A DNA stretch of 8,082 bases from Flavisolibacter sp. (lineage in GTDB: Bacteria; Bacteroidota; Bacteroidia; Chitinophagales; Chitinophagaceae). Shown here one piece after another: positions 1-6,322 of the stretch. The notes under the pieces were generated by a model. It was not told where the DNA came from and made no database searches. It saw only the letters and a list, made by a program, of their open reading frames with translations. The translations under genes were made by a program, and so were the position numbers. Within the stretch, counting starts at the first letter, position 1. Each line of letters starts with the position of its first letter. The DNA is taken from NCBI GenBank assembly GCA_025936195.1, contig JAICTW010000087.1, forward strand, positions 1-8,082, read 5' to 3'.

Positions 1-1
1 A

Positions 2-73
2 GAAAGCAGATCTTATTTCCGCAGGCAATACATCGTGATGGTGAGGAAAAGATGCAACAGTAGTCTTTGTCAA
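2..73 (-). CDS. Possible 5' end of a gene running off the left edge
   Basis: Just downstream of the stop of the sensor-like gene, on the same strand, a frame opens with TTG (71-73) and stays open to the window edge, giving 24 codons. The translation begins MTKTTVASF and ends PAEIRSAF, which reads like a genuine cytoplasmic protein N-terminus but is not recognisable. The frame is also in phase with the preceding gene across its TAG stop, so it could instead be a lost C-terminal extension of that gene. The start would be TTG with no Shine-Dalgarno sequence. A plus-strand frame over the same bases ends at the TAG at 61-63 after 20 codons and is a competing reading. The assignment is weak because so little of the frame is inside the window. 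Confidence 0.2.
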   Translation of the reverse strand, partial: MTKTTVASFPHHHDVLPAEIRSAF

Positions 74-82
74 GATCGCAAA

Positions 83-646
83 CTATTGTTGAAACTCAGG
101 TTTGCGCACCATATAATTAATGACAAGCGTTCCAAGGCGGTCCGTATAACCCATAACAGGTGATATCATTTGAAGGAGACTGTCTCCTGAGTTGACCACA
201 ACGGTGCTATCAGTTTGCACGGAAGATTTAGCAAGATTGGCAACAGGAGTTCCTTCAAATTTTTTGTTGGTTGAAGAAATGATAACGCCTTTGGTATCTG
301 CAACGGAAATAGACTGAAAGTTTTTTTCTTTAATCAAATCATTGGCGTAGGAATTCAATTGCTGTGTATTGCCCTGCATCAGGGCAATTTGTGCAGCCCA
401 CACGTAGGTTTTGGCCAGCATTTTCAAATAGTTGACATTGGATTGCACCAGCATCTTCCCTGCTTCTTCCTTTACTTGTTGCTCCCTTGCCTCCTGTCTG
501 TTTTCAAGTGAACTTACCTGGATGGCTTTCCAAACCAGCAATGCGCCAATGATTACAATAACCACTATGGCTGCAACAGCAATTTGTTTGCGTGTGAAGG
601 AATAGGTTTTTTCACTCTTGCTTTGTTCTATTGCTTTATCATTCAT
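83..646 (-). CDS. Single-pass membrane protein with periplasmic Cache/PAS-like sensor domain
   Basis: The product has 187 residues. Residues 1-20 are polar and cytoplasmic. Residues 21-39 are a strongly hydrophobic membrane segment (QIAVAAIVVIVIIGALLVW). Residues 44-65 are charged and helical, and residues 66-187 form a periplasmic domain. The stretch from about 110 to 134 (FQSISVADTKGVI, then SSTNKKFEGTP) and the strands at 157-178 (LLQMISPVMGY, LGTLVINY) follow the pattern of extracytoplasmic Cache/PDC sensor domains, in which a fresh or repeated ligand-domain strand carries the D-x-x-G turn. Histidine kinases, chemoreceptors and diguanylate cyclases usually carry such a domain, but here the protein ends right after it and there is no second membrane helix, HAMP or kinase region. 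It may be a stand-alone sensor or an accessory subunit; the ligand is unknown. The ATG start at 644-646 gives the expected N-in topology. The gene is certain; the function rests on fold-like pattern only. Confidence 0.85.
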   Translation of the reverse strand: MNDKAIEQSKSEKTYSFTRKQIAVAAIVVIVIIGALLVWKAIQVSSLENRQEAREQQVKEEAGKMLVQSNVNYLKMLAKTYVWAAQIALMQGNTQQLNSYANDLIKEKNFQSISVADTKGVIISSTNKKFEGTPVANLAKSSVQTDSTVVVNSGDSLLQMISPVMGYTDRLGTLVINYMVRKPEFQQ

Positions 647-666
647 CTTTACGTTTTTAAATTTGA

Positions 667-810
667 CTATTTATTCAAACAGATAGAAATAAAATCCTGT
701 TCCGGTTGGTGCATCTGTTGGGAAAGTTCTTCAATTGTACAGATCACTACCACAATTTTGACACCAGAGTTTTTACGATCAGCCTCAGCAAAACTTTTGA
801 TGGTGAGAAC
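667..810 (-). pseudogene. Possible decayed gene fragment upstream of the sensor-like gene
   Basis: A 47-codon minus-strand frame ends with TAG (667-669) 20 bp before the ATG of the 187-residue gene, the spacing expected inside an operon. The translation looks protein-like: it contains FAEADRKNSG, VKIVVVICTIEELSQQ and ends DFISICLNK, alternating hydrophobic strand and amphipathic helix. It has no ATG, GTG or TTG near its beginning. A TAA (811-813) interrupts it, and an ATG (820-822) lies three codons upstream of that TAA in the same frame, so one base change would give a 51-residue ORF. It could be a real small protein broken by a nonsense mutation, a remnant, or chance. No family is recognised. 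Confidence 0.25.
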
Positions 811-885
811 TTAGGTTATCATCACACCAACTTCTTTCAAACTCAATTAAAAGAAAAGTAAAAAATTTGTTCTCTTTATTTCAGT

Positions 886-916
886 TTGATAGCAGGTTGC
901 ACGTGCAATAATTCGA
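886..916 (+). promoter_or_regulatory. Weak Bacteroidota-type promoter candidate for the DUF6089 gene
   Basis: A TTG at 886-888 is followed after 20 bp by TAATTCGA (909-916), which matches only the TAnnT part of the Bacteroidota -7 element TAnnTTTG. The spacing fits and it would leave a leader of about 75 bases before the ATG at 995. The match is poor at the last three bases, so this is a suggestion only. Confidence 0.18.
897..908. promoter_or_regulatory. Perfect 12-bp palindrome, possible operator
   Basis: TTGCACGTGCAA reads identically on both strands. It lies 86 bp before the start of the DUF6089 gene, directly before the weak -7-like word, a place where a dimeric repressor could act. A CACGTG core is a common protein-binding palindrome, but no regulator gene is in the window, so the role is inferred from symmetry and position alone. 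Confidence 0.27.
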
Positions 917-994
917 TAATACGGTGATCTGCCTCTGTGATTTTTTCCTTAAAAGAAGTATCATTGTACTTCCTAATTATCTCAATCCAATACT

Positions 995-1846
995 ATGAAA
1001 AAATGGTTGCCTCTTTTCTTCTGCCTTCCCTTTACTGCTGTTGCACAAAATTTTCATTTTTCTGCCCGGCTTGGCCTTGCTAATTACCAGGGCGATTTAT
1101 CTGTGCATTCCTTGTCGTTGTCGCAGGCAAAATTGATGGCTTCCATTGGTGCACAATATGATCTTTCGGAACACCTGACGGCACGCAGTTATCTTACACT
1201 TGCTTCTTTAAAAGCAGATGATAAAAAAGGAACAGCCGCCATGCAGCAGCGCAATCTTAATTTTCAAACAAAACTTTTTGAGTGGGAACTTACTGCTCAA
1301 TACAATCTGTTCAGCCTTAACGATCGTTGGTGGACACCTTATGTATTTGCCGGTGTTGGCTTGTATCATTATAACCCTTACACAAAGGACAGTTCAAATA
1401 AAATTTTTCTGAAACCATTGAGCACCGAAGGCGAAGGCTTTGCCCCGGGTGTTGGCAATTATAAACTTACCGGCTTTAGTTTGCCCATTGGCATTGGTTT
1501 CAATTATGCGCTGAATGAAGATATGCGCATTGGTATTGAACTGGGTTACCGCAAAACATTCACAGATTATCTTGATGATGTAAGTAGCCGTTATGTGGAC
1601 GAAGCGGCTTTATTGCATGCCCGCGGACAAACAGCCGTTGACCTGGCCTGGCGCGGCGACGAAGTTAGTTCTGCATCCTACCCTGCCGGCAGTACTGTAC
1701 GTGGCAATCCCAATCAAAAGGATGGCTATTATTTCATAGCCGTTACTTACACTGTCCGCTACTTTTTTGACAAGTATAAACAAATTGTCGGATTGCCTTC
1801 GGGAAGCAAAGAAAAGAGAGTGGGATGTCCATCAACAAGAAATTAA
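995..1846 (+). CDS. DUF6089-family outer-membrane beta-barrel protein
   Basis: The product has 283 residues. Residues 1-18 (MKKWLPLFFCLPFTAVAQ) are a Sec signal peptide. The mature part is a series of amphipathic strands typical of an outer-membrane barrel. It starts with the family hallmark ANYQGDL (29-35), followed by FEWELTAQYNLFSL (95-108), WTPYVFAGVGLYHYNP (113-128), STEGEG (143-148), LPIGIGFNYALNEDMRIGIE (163-182), and GYRKTFTDYLDDVSSRYVD (184-202). The C-terminus, with KEKRVGCP (272-279), is also what DUF6089 proteins show. Members are widespread in Bacteroidota and their biochemical role is not established. The gene is transcribed alone, divergent from the sensor-like gene and convergent with the T9SS protein. 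The ATG is supported by the signal peptide directly behind it. Confidence 0.93.
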   Translation: MKKWLPLFFCLPFTAVAQNFHFSARLGLANYQGDLSVHSLSLSQAKLMASIGAQYDLSEHLTARSYLTLASLKADDKKGTAAMQQRNLNFQTKLFEWELTAQYNLFSLNDRWWTPYVFAGVGLYHYNPYTKDSSNKIFLKPLSTEGEGFAPGVGNYKLTGFSLPIGIGFNYALNEDMRIGIELGYRKTFTDYLDDVSSRYVDEAALLHARGQTAVDLAWRGDEVSSASYPAGSTVRGNPNQKDGYYFIAVTYTVRYFFDKYKQIVGLPSGSKEKRVGCPSTRN

Positions 1847-1849
1847 AAT

Positions 1850-1898
1850 AGTGTGATAAATCCGGAACAAAATTTTCATGAATGTTTTGTCTCACACT
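1850..1898. terminator. Long hairpin between convergent genes, possible bidirectional terminator
   Basis: The outer arms AGTGTGA (1850-1856) and TCACACT (1892-1898) pair perfectly. Inside them ACAAAA (1867-1872) pairs with TTTTGT (1885-1890) around the self-complementary TTCATGAA (1875-1882). A 10-base bulge on one side breaks the stem. The structure begins four bases after the TAA of the DUF6089 gene and lies 94 bp past the stop of the convergent T9SS gene. There is no T tract directly behind either arm, so it is not a classical intrinsic terminator. Confidence 0.4.
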
Positions 1899-1992
1899 GG
1901 GATTTGATCGCTCCATAATCTCCACTCATCTGCATGAAATTATTCCTATCTCAAATAGTATAGCGTTTACTGAAGGTATTTAAGGCAAAAAT

Positions 1993-3441
1993 TTATTCCA
2001 CAACATATTTTTCAATCTTCACCTGTCCTGATACCGGATCCTGAAGTTTTAAAACATAAGTACCGCGTAACAATGAAGGAACAGATACTGTTGTGGAATT
2101 TATTGTTGACCGGAAAAGAATTCTTCCATTCAAATCTGATAGTGTAAGAACAGAATTTTTTGATAAAGGATAACGAACGTGCAGTACAGAACCTGCATTG
2201 GGATTGGGATAGACAAGAGTGCTGTTTTTCATAACGATAAAATTAGCCATCACCACTTGGGAATATTGAAAACGTCCGTCTGCATCTACCTGCTTTAAAC
2301 GATAATAGTTATTACCATTTAAAGGCTCCTCGTCTACATATTGATAATTCGAAACAGAATTGGAATAAGGTGAGCCGGAAATTTTCTTTACTTCTTTCCA
2401 CTCCTGTGTATCTCCGGAGCGTTCCAATGAGAAATAAGAATTATTGGTTTCCTGCGCTGTGGACCAATTCAAAACAATTGCAGAGGGCCGGAAGGTTGCA
2501 GTGAACTTAGTGAAGTTAACCGGCAATACTCCCGAACAGGAAGAACAATTGGAGGATACAGTTGCCGAGCCAAATGATCCACCGCCGGAAGGAGTGGCGC
2601 CTGATGCCTTGCATAATTTTACACTGGATGTGCTGGTTAGGCTTGCATTCATTGCTGCATTACCGGTATAACCTATACAAGCCTGCCCGCTGGGGGCATT
2701 GAATGCATTGACTTTATTGTTATTAAGATTAACCAGGTTCAACGAAGAACCCATTGCCAAACACACTGCTCCTGTTGCTGCATTGCCCTGAACAAAAAAA
2801 GTATTGATGTTCGCCATTCCATAATTAATAAAATAGCTTGTTCCTGAATTAATCTCCAGGGCATAGGTGCCTGTATTCATATTGAGAATGGAAGATAAAG
2901 AAGCATTCATAATCAGATTGTTTGCATTCTGCATGGTAACACTTCTGTTGATGGTAAGCGATCCAAAATTGTAAATGCTACAATTGCCGTTTAAATAAAG
3001 TGTTCCACCTCCGTTAATGGTTAGCGATCCGCTGGAAGTGATGATGATTGTGCCGCCATTTAAATTGATAGAGGACAAGATCAAATTGCCGCAGATCCGT
3101 AGAGTACCTCCTGCATTCAAGTTCACACCACTTGAGAATGTACTGTTCCCGGTAAACCAAAATGTTTGTCCCGAATTAATGTTCACGCCATTGGTTGCAG
3201 CTCCGTTACCACCCGTGCAACTTCCCTGCGCAATGGGCGCCATGCACTGCGCATGTATTTCTTTGCCAGCAATACATGCTGCACAAAAGAGCAGCAGGCA
3301 ACGCAAAAAATTTTTAGATCGTGAACTATAAAATTGAAAAGAATTAGGAATCCCTGTATCTCGTTGGAACAAGGATTTTGGCAGCGAGTTTGGAGTTAAA
3401 TGCAAAACAGTAAGTTTATCACCCGGCAGAAAAGATTTCAT
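1993..3441 (-). CDS. Secreted surface protein with T9SS type A sorting domain
   Basis: The product has 482 residues. An unusual 43-residue N-terminal stretch precedes a signal peptide at about 44-65 (NFLRCLLLFCAACIAG to HAQ). Residues 66-300 are rich in G, S, N and T, with short repeating strand-turn units such as LNLNGG-like and SLTINGGGTLYLNGN, which suggests a right-handed beta-helix stalk. Cysteines at 66, 75, 117, 154, 227, 255, 277, 299 and 302 may form disulfides. Residues 305-400 are the Ig/FN3-like module of Bacteroidota cargo proteins (GVLPVNFTKF, LNWSTAQETNNSYFSLERS, NYYRLKQVDADG). Residues 410-482 are the sorting domain (VYPNPNAG, DLNGRILF, GTYVLKL). By family knowledge the sorting domain directs export through the T9SS and is cut off at the cell surface. 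The binding target is unknown. The start may be the ATG at 3441 or a TTG at 3306 (residue 46) just before the hydrophobic core. Confidence 0.92.
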   Translation of the reverse strand: MKSFLPGDKLTVLHLTPNSLPKSLFQRDTGIPNSFQFYSSRSKNFLRCLLLFCAACIAGKEIHAQCMAPIAQGSCTGGNGAATNGVNINSGQTFWFTGNSTFSSGVNLNAGGTLRICGNLILSSINLNGGTIIITSSGSLTINGGGTLYLNGNCSIYNFGSLTINRSVTMQNANNLIMNASLSSILNMNTGTYALEINSGTSYFINYGMANINTFFVQGNAATGAVCLAMGSSLNLVNLNNNKVNAFNAPSGQACIGYTGNAAMNASLTSTSSVKLCKASGATPSGGGSFGSATVSSNCSSCSGVLPVNFTKFTATFRPSAIVLNWSTAQETNNSYFSLERSGDTQEWKEVKKISGSPYSNSVSNYQYVDEEPLNGNNYYRLKQVDADGRFQYSQVVMANFIVMKNSTLVYPNPNAGSVLHVRYPLSKNSVLTLSDLNGRILFRSTINSTTVSVPSLLRGTYVLKLQDPVSGQVKIEKYVVE

Positions 3442-3773
3442 TGGATGGATTTCAGGTCTAAGGTAAAAATTAAACCAATAAGCTGCAAGTTTTCACTTAG
3501 AGGCAATCAGACATTACTCTTATAAGATTTAATTTCCATTTCTCTGATCATTTGTTTTCGCTTTTCTTTTTTTAATGAGGGGAGAATTCACGAGTAATAT
3601 TAAACCGAATACAAATGTTGATGATTTCCCAACATCAAATCAGTTAAACTGTATAGATAATTTCTTCATATAATTTATAGTGTAGTTTAAATAAGTCATC
3701 ATCATTTTTTACCGACCTGACTGTTGCGTTTTAAAAATCCTTACATTGTTTTGAATTTTCAACGAACCAACTT
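3442..3773. other. 332-bp AT-rich divergent promoter region
   Basis: This region lies between the start of the T9SS protein and the start of the GMC oxidoreductase. It contains T-rich runs and stops in all frames, and no gene. A promoter candidate for the minus-strand gene is at 3458-3488. Overlapping short inverted words around 3617-3644 (ATGTTG with CAACAT, TGATTT with AAATCA) could form only small alternative stems. For the plus-strand operon I see no good TAnnTTTG word at proper spacing from a TTG; the nearest weak candidate is TACATTGT close to 3742. Confidence 0.6.
3458..3488 (-). promoter_or_regulatory. Bacteroidota-type promoter candidate for the T9SS gene
   Basis: On the minus strand TTG (complement of 3486-3488) is followed after 20 bp by TACCTTAG (complement of 3458-3465). 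This matches five of the six fixed positions of TAnnTTTG at the usual spacing. It ends 16 bp before the ATG at 3441, so the leader would be very short. If real, it supports the ATG at 3441 over the internal TTG at 3306. Confidence 0.33.
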
Positions 3774-5519
3774 ATGGGAGATTTTCAAATAAAAAAACAG
3801 CCCAAACATTACGATGCCGTAATAGTAGGATCAGGCGCCGGTGGTGGTATGGCCGCTTATATCTTAGCCAATGCAGGATTGAAAGTGGCATTACTTGAAG
3901 CAGGCCCCATGTATGATCCCCGCAAAGATTCCTTGCAATTAAGAAATCCATGGGAGTCTCCACGACGCGGCGCCAGCACCAAGTTCCGTCCCTTTGGTGA
4001 TTTTGACGGATGTTATTGGGGATGGGAAGTTGAAGGAGAACCTTACACGCAACATGCCGATGCCAAATGGAAATGGGAATGGTGGCGTGCACGAATGCTG
4101 GGCGGAAGGACCAATCACTGGGGAAGGATTTCACTTCGCTTCGGACCCAAAGACTTTAAAAGAAAAAGCATTGATGGTTTGGGTGATGATTGGCCGATAG
4201 GATATGAAGACGTAAAACCTTATTACGATAAAATTGACCGCCTCCTTGGTGTGTTTGGAACGAATGAAGGCTTGGCAAATGATCCCGACGGAATTTTTCT
4301 TCCGCCACCAAAACCAAGATTGCATGAACTGTTCATCAAAAAAGCAGCAACTGGCATAGGCATCCCGGTTATCCCTTCCCGCTTATCCATTCTTACCAAA
4401 AGCATTAACAGTGAAAGAGGACAATGTTTTTATTGCGCACAATGCGGCAGAAGCTGTAAAGTGTATGCTGATTTTTCTTCTTCATCCGCATTGGTTATTC
4501 CTGCATTGAAAACAGGTAATGTAGATCTCTTTACCAATGCCATGGCACGTGAAGTATTGACCAATAACGAAGGCCTGGCTACTGGTGTTTCTTATATTGA
4601 TAAAAATGATATGCAGGAATATCAGATCACCGGAAGAACCGTGATCCTTGCTGCCAGCGCCTGCGAATCTGCACGTTTGTTATTGAATTCAAAATCGGCG
4701 CGACATCAAAATGGGTTGGCCAATTCAAGCAATGTGGTTGGAAAATATTTGCATGATTCCACCGGCGCCGATATGGGCGGTATCATTCCCGAATTGTTCG
4801 ATCGCAAGCGATACAATGAAGACGGCGTAGGCGGCATGCATGTGTACACACCCTGGTGGCTCGATAATAAAAAACTGGATTTTCCCAGAGGTTATCACAT
4901 TGAATATGGTGGCGGTTTTGGTATGCCTTTGTATGGATTTCAATGGGGCATAGAAAACCTCAATGGAAAATATGCAGTGAAAGGAAAGCAAAAAGAAGCT
5001 GGTGGATACGGTGCTTCCTTAAAAGAAGATTACCGATTTTTTTATGGTGCGCATGTGGGCATGGCCGGAAGAGGTGAAGCCATTGCCAGAGAAGACAGCT
5101 ATTGCGAGATTGATCCGAATGTAGTGGATAAATATGGTATTCCTGTGTTGCGGTTCAATACTTCTTATACCGATTATGAGATCAAGCAGGCCAAGCACAT
5201 GAAGGAAACTTTTTCTGAAATCCTTCATGCCATGGGCGCCGTTATTACCTGGGGCGGTGATTACGGACCGGAAAATAATTATGGCCTGCATAATCCCGGC
5301 AACATCATCCACGAAGCAGGAACGGTGCGTATGGGTAATGATCCCAAACGTTCTGCTTTGAACAAATGGAGTCAGTCGCATGATTGCAAAAACCTTTTTG
5401 TTATGGATGGCGGCCCTTTTGTTTCGCAGGCGGATAAAAATATTACATGGACCATCCTTGCCCTTTCCATGCGCTCATCGGAATATTTGGTGAACGAAAT
5501 GAAGAAGCGAAACATTTAA
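3774..5519 (+). CDS. GMC-family FAD-dependent oxidoreductase, large subunit of a sugar/polyol dehydrogenase
   Basis: The product has 581 residues, a normal length for membrane- or periplasm-associated GMC dehydrogenases. The FAD-binding Rossmann motif is at 16-25 (VIVGSGAGGG), with the ribose-binding acidic residue E42 in LLEAGP. GGRTNHWGR (110-118) is the FAD-contact segment of the family. Residues 218-228 hold C-x2-C-x2-C-x3-C (CFYCAQCGRSC). The C-terminal catalytic block is HEAGTVRMGNDP (513-524) with likely catalytic H513, and DGGPFVSQADKNITWTI (545-561) with partner N556. By family knowledge it oxidises an alcohol or sugar hydroxyl and reduces FAD. The substrate cannot be read from the sequence; glucoside 3-dehydrogenase or a gluconate/sorbitol-type activity are candidates. 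It has no signal peptide and probably rides the Tat pathway with the subunit 3-like protein encoded 40 bp downstream. ATG is supported by the start of the Rossmann fold at residue 13. Confidence 0.93.
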   Translation: MGDFQIKKQPKHYDAVIVGSGAGGGMAAYILANAGLKVALLEAGPMYDPRKDSLQLRNPWESPRRGASTKFRPFGDFDGCYWGWEVEGEPYTQHADAKWKWEWWRARMLGGRTNHWGRISLRFGPKDFKRKSIDGLGDDWPIGYEDVKPYYDKIDRLLGVFGTNEGLANDPDGIFLPPPKPRLHELFIKKAATGIGIPVIPSRLSILTKSINSERGQCFYCAQCGRSCKVYADFSSSSALVIPALKTGNVDLFTNAMAREVLTNNEGLATGVSYIDKNDMQEYQITGRTVILAASACESARLLLNSKSARHQNGLANSSNVVGKYLHDSTGADMGGIIPELFDRKRYNEDGVGGMHVYTPWWLDNKKLDFPRGYHIEYGGGFGMPLYGFQWGIENLNGKYAVKGKQKEAGGYGASLKEDYRFFYGAHVGMAGRGEAIAREDSYCEIDPNVVDKYGIPVLRFNTSYTDYEIKQAKHMKETFSEILHAMGAVITWGGDYGPENNYGLHNPGNIIHEAGTVRMGNDPKRSALNKWSQSHDCKNLFVMDGGPFVSQADKNITWTILALSMRSSEYLVNEMKKRNI

Positions 5520-5559
5520 GAGTACGATCAACAAAATTCTTTGTTCTAAAAACGAAACA

Positions 5560-6222
5560 ATGGACAGAAGAGAATCATTGAAGCTGCTTGCCTGGAGTGC
5601 TATTGGCACCGGCGTTTTAATGGAAGCCTGCAAAAGCAGCGATAAAAAAGCTACGGTTGAAAAAGCAGCCAAAGGCGATCCTTATGTTGAGATCAATCGC
5701 ATGCCCGAAGAACTGGAAGCTTACAAAAAAATTGTAGCTAAAAAATTCTTTACGCCTCATGAAATGGCAACGATTGCTGTATTAAGTGATATTATCATTC
5801 CGAAAGATGAAGTATCCGGAAGCGCTACCGATGCCAAGGTGCCCGACTTCATTGAATTCATTGTAAAGGACAAACCTGATTTCCAGGTGCCCATGCGTGG
5901 CGGACTGCTTTGGTTAGATATGCAGGCCGCCAAACGTTTTGGCAATGGATTTAAAGACTGCACCTCGCAACAGCAAATACAAATTGTAGATGATATTGCT
6001 TATCCCGCAAAAGCAAAACCCGAAATGAAACAGGGTGTTGCTTTCTTTAACCTGATGCGCAACCTGACCGCTACCGGATTTTATACTTCTGAAATTGGTG
6101 TAAAAGATATTGGCTACATTGGCAATACTTCCAATCAATGGAACGGTGTGCCTGCCGATGTATTGAAACAATACGGTCTGAGTTATTCGGAAAAGGAATT
6201 AAAGGAATGCGTTTCGTTTTAA
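5560..6222 (+). CDS. Gluconate 2-dehydrogenase subunit 3 family protein with Tat signal
   Basis: The product has 220 residues. The N-terminus MDRRESLKLLAWSAIGTGVL has the twin-arginine pair R3-R4, a hydrophobic core at 9-21 and then C24 in LMEAC, which resembles a lipobox although E at -2 is unusual. Residues 61-180 match the subunit 3 family: FFTPHEMATIAVLSDIIIP (63-81), the DAKVPDFIEFIV segment (91-102), GGLLWLDMQAAKRFG (114-128) and ATGFYTSEIG (171-180). By family knowledge this small subunit is needed for folding and Tat export of the FAD large subunit and stays bound to it in the periplasm. It lies 40 bp behind the GMC gene on the same strand, so the two form an operon. No cytochrome gene follows. 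The paired organisation makes the assignment firm. Confidence 0.92.
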   Translation: MDRRESLKLLAWSAIGTGVLMEACKSSDKKATVEKAAKGDPYVEINRMPEELEAYKKIVAKKFFTPHEMATIAVLSDIIIPKDEVSGSATDAKVPDFIEFIVKDKPDFQVPMRGGLLWLDMQAAKRFGNGFKDCTSQQQIQIVDDIAYPAKAKPEMKQGVAFFNLMRNLTATGFYTSEIGVKDIGYIGNTSNQWNGVPADVLKQYGLSYSEKELKECVSF

Positions 6223-6322
6223 GATTGTATTGATAGCGACTGTTTCTAGATTGGACATGACGGTGAAGGGTCAGGATGAACAGTAACGACAATTGTACTA
6301 ACACTAAGTACCGAAAAAATTG

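Larger units (their letters stand above)
876..992 (-). pseudogene. Possible C-terminal gene remnant, minus strand
   Basis: A 38-codon frame on the minus strand ends at TAA (876-878). Its translation has the look of a charged helical protein end: it includes WIEIIRKYNDTSFKEK and ITEADHRIIELLHVQP. It has no start codon and begins after a TAG that overlaps the ATG of the divergent barrel gene, so only the tail of a former gene could be left. A frame this long is not rare by chance in AT-rich DNA, so the evidence is only the amino-acid character. It may belong with the fragment at 667-810. Confidence 0.17.
647..994. other. 348-bp divergent region without an intact gene
   Basis: This stretch separates the minus-strand sensor-like gene from the plus-strand barrel gene. 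No open frame with a usable start is convincing. Two stop-bounded minus-strand frames (667-810 and 876-992) have protein-like composition and may be decayed coding sequence. A perfect 12-bp palindrome sits at 897-908. No tRNA or hairpin with a T tract was seen. Confidence 0.6.

Noticed and set aside
584..814. Plus-strand open frame of 76 codons
   Set aside because: It overlaps the N-terminus of the sensor gene antisense and its translation has cysteine- and aromatic-rich composition with no family look.
2444..3331. Plus-strand frames antisense to the T9SS protein
   Set aside because: They mirror the repetitive G/S/N/T-rich coding region and have proline- and valine-rich translations without domains.
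3617..3644. Overlapping inverted words in the divergent region
   Set aside because: Several mutually exclusive six-base stems in AT-rich DNA are expected by chance.
3772..5381. Minus-strand frames within the GMC gene
   Set aside because: They are antisense to a gene with intact FAD and catalytic motifs along its whole length.
6223..6322. Possible terminator after the dehydrogenase operon (ACTGTT at 6239-6244 with AACAGT at 6279-6284)
   Set aside because: Six base pairs around a 34-base loop with no T tract are not enough to call a terminator.
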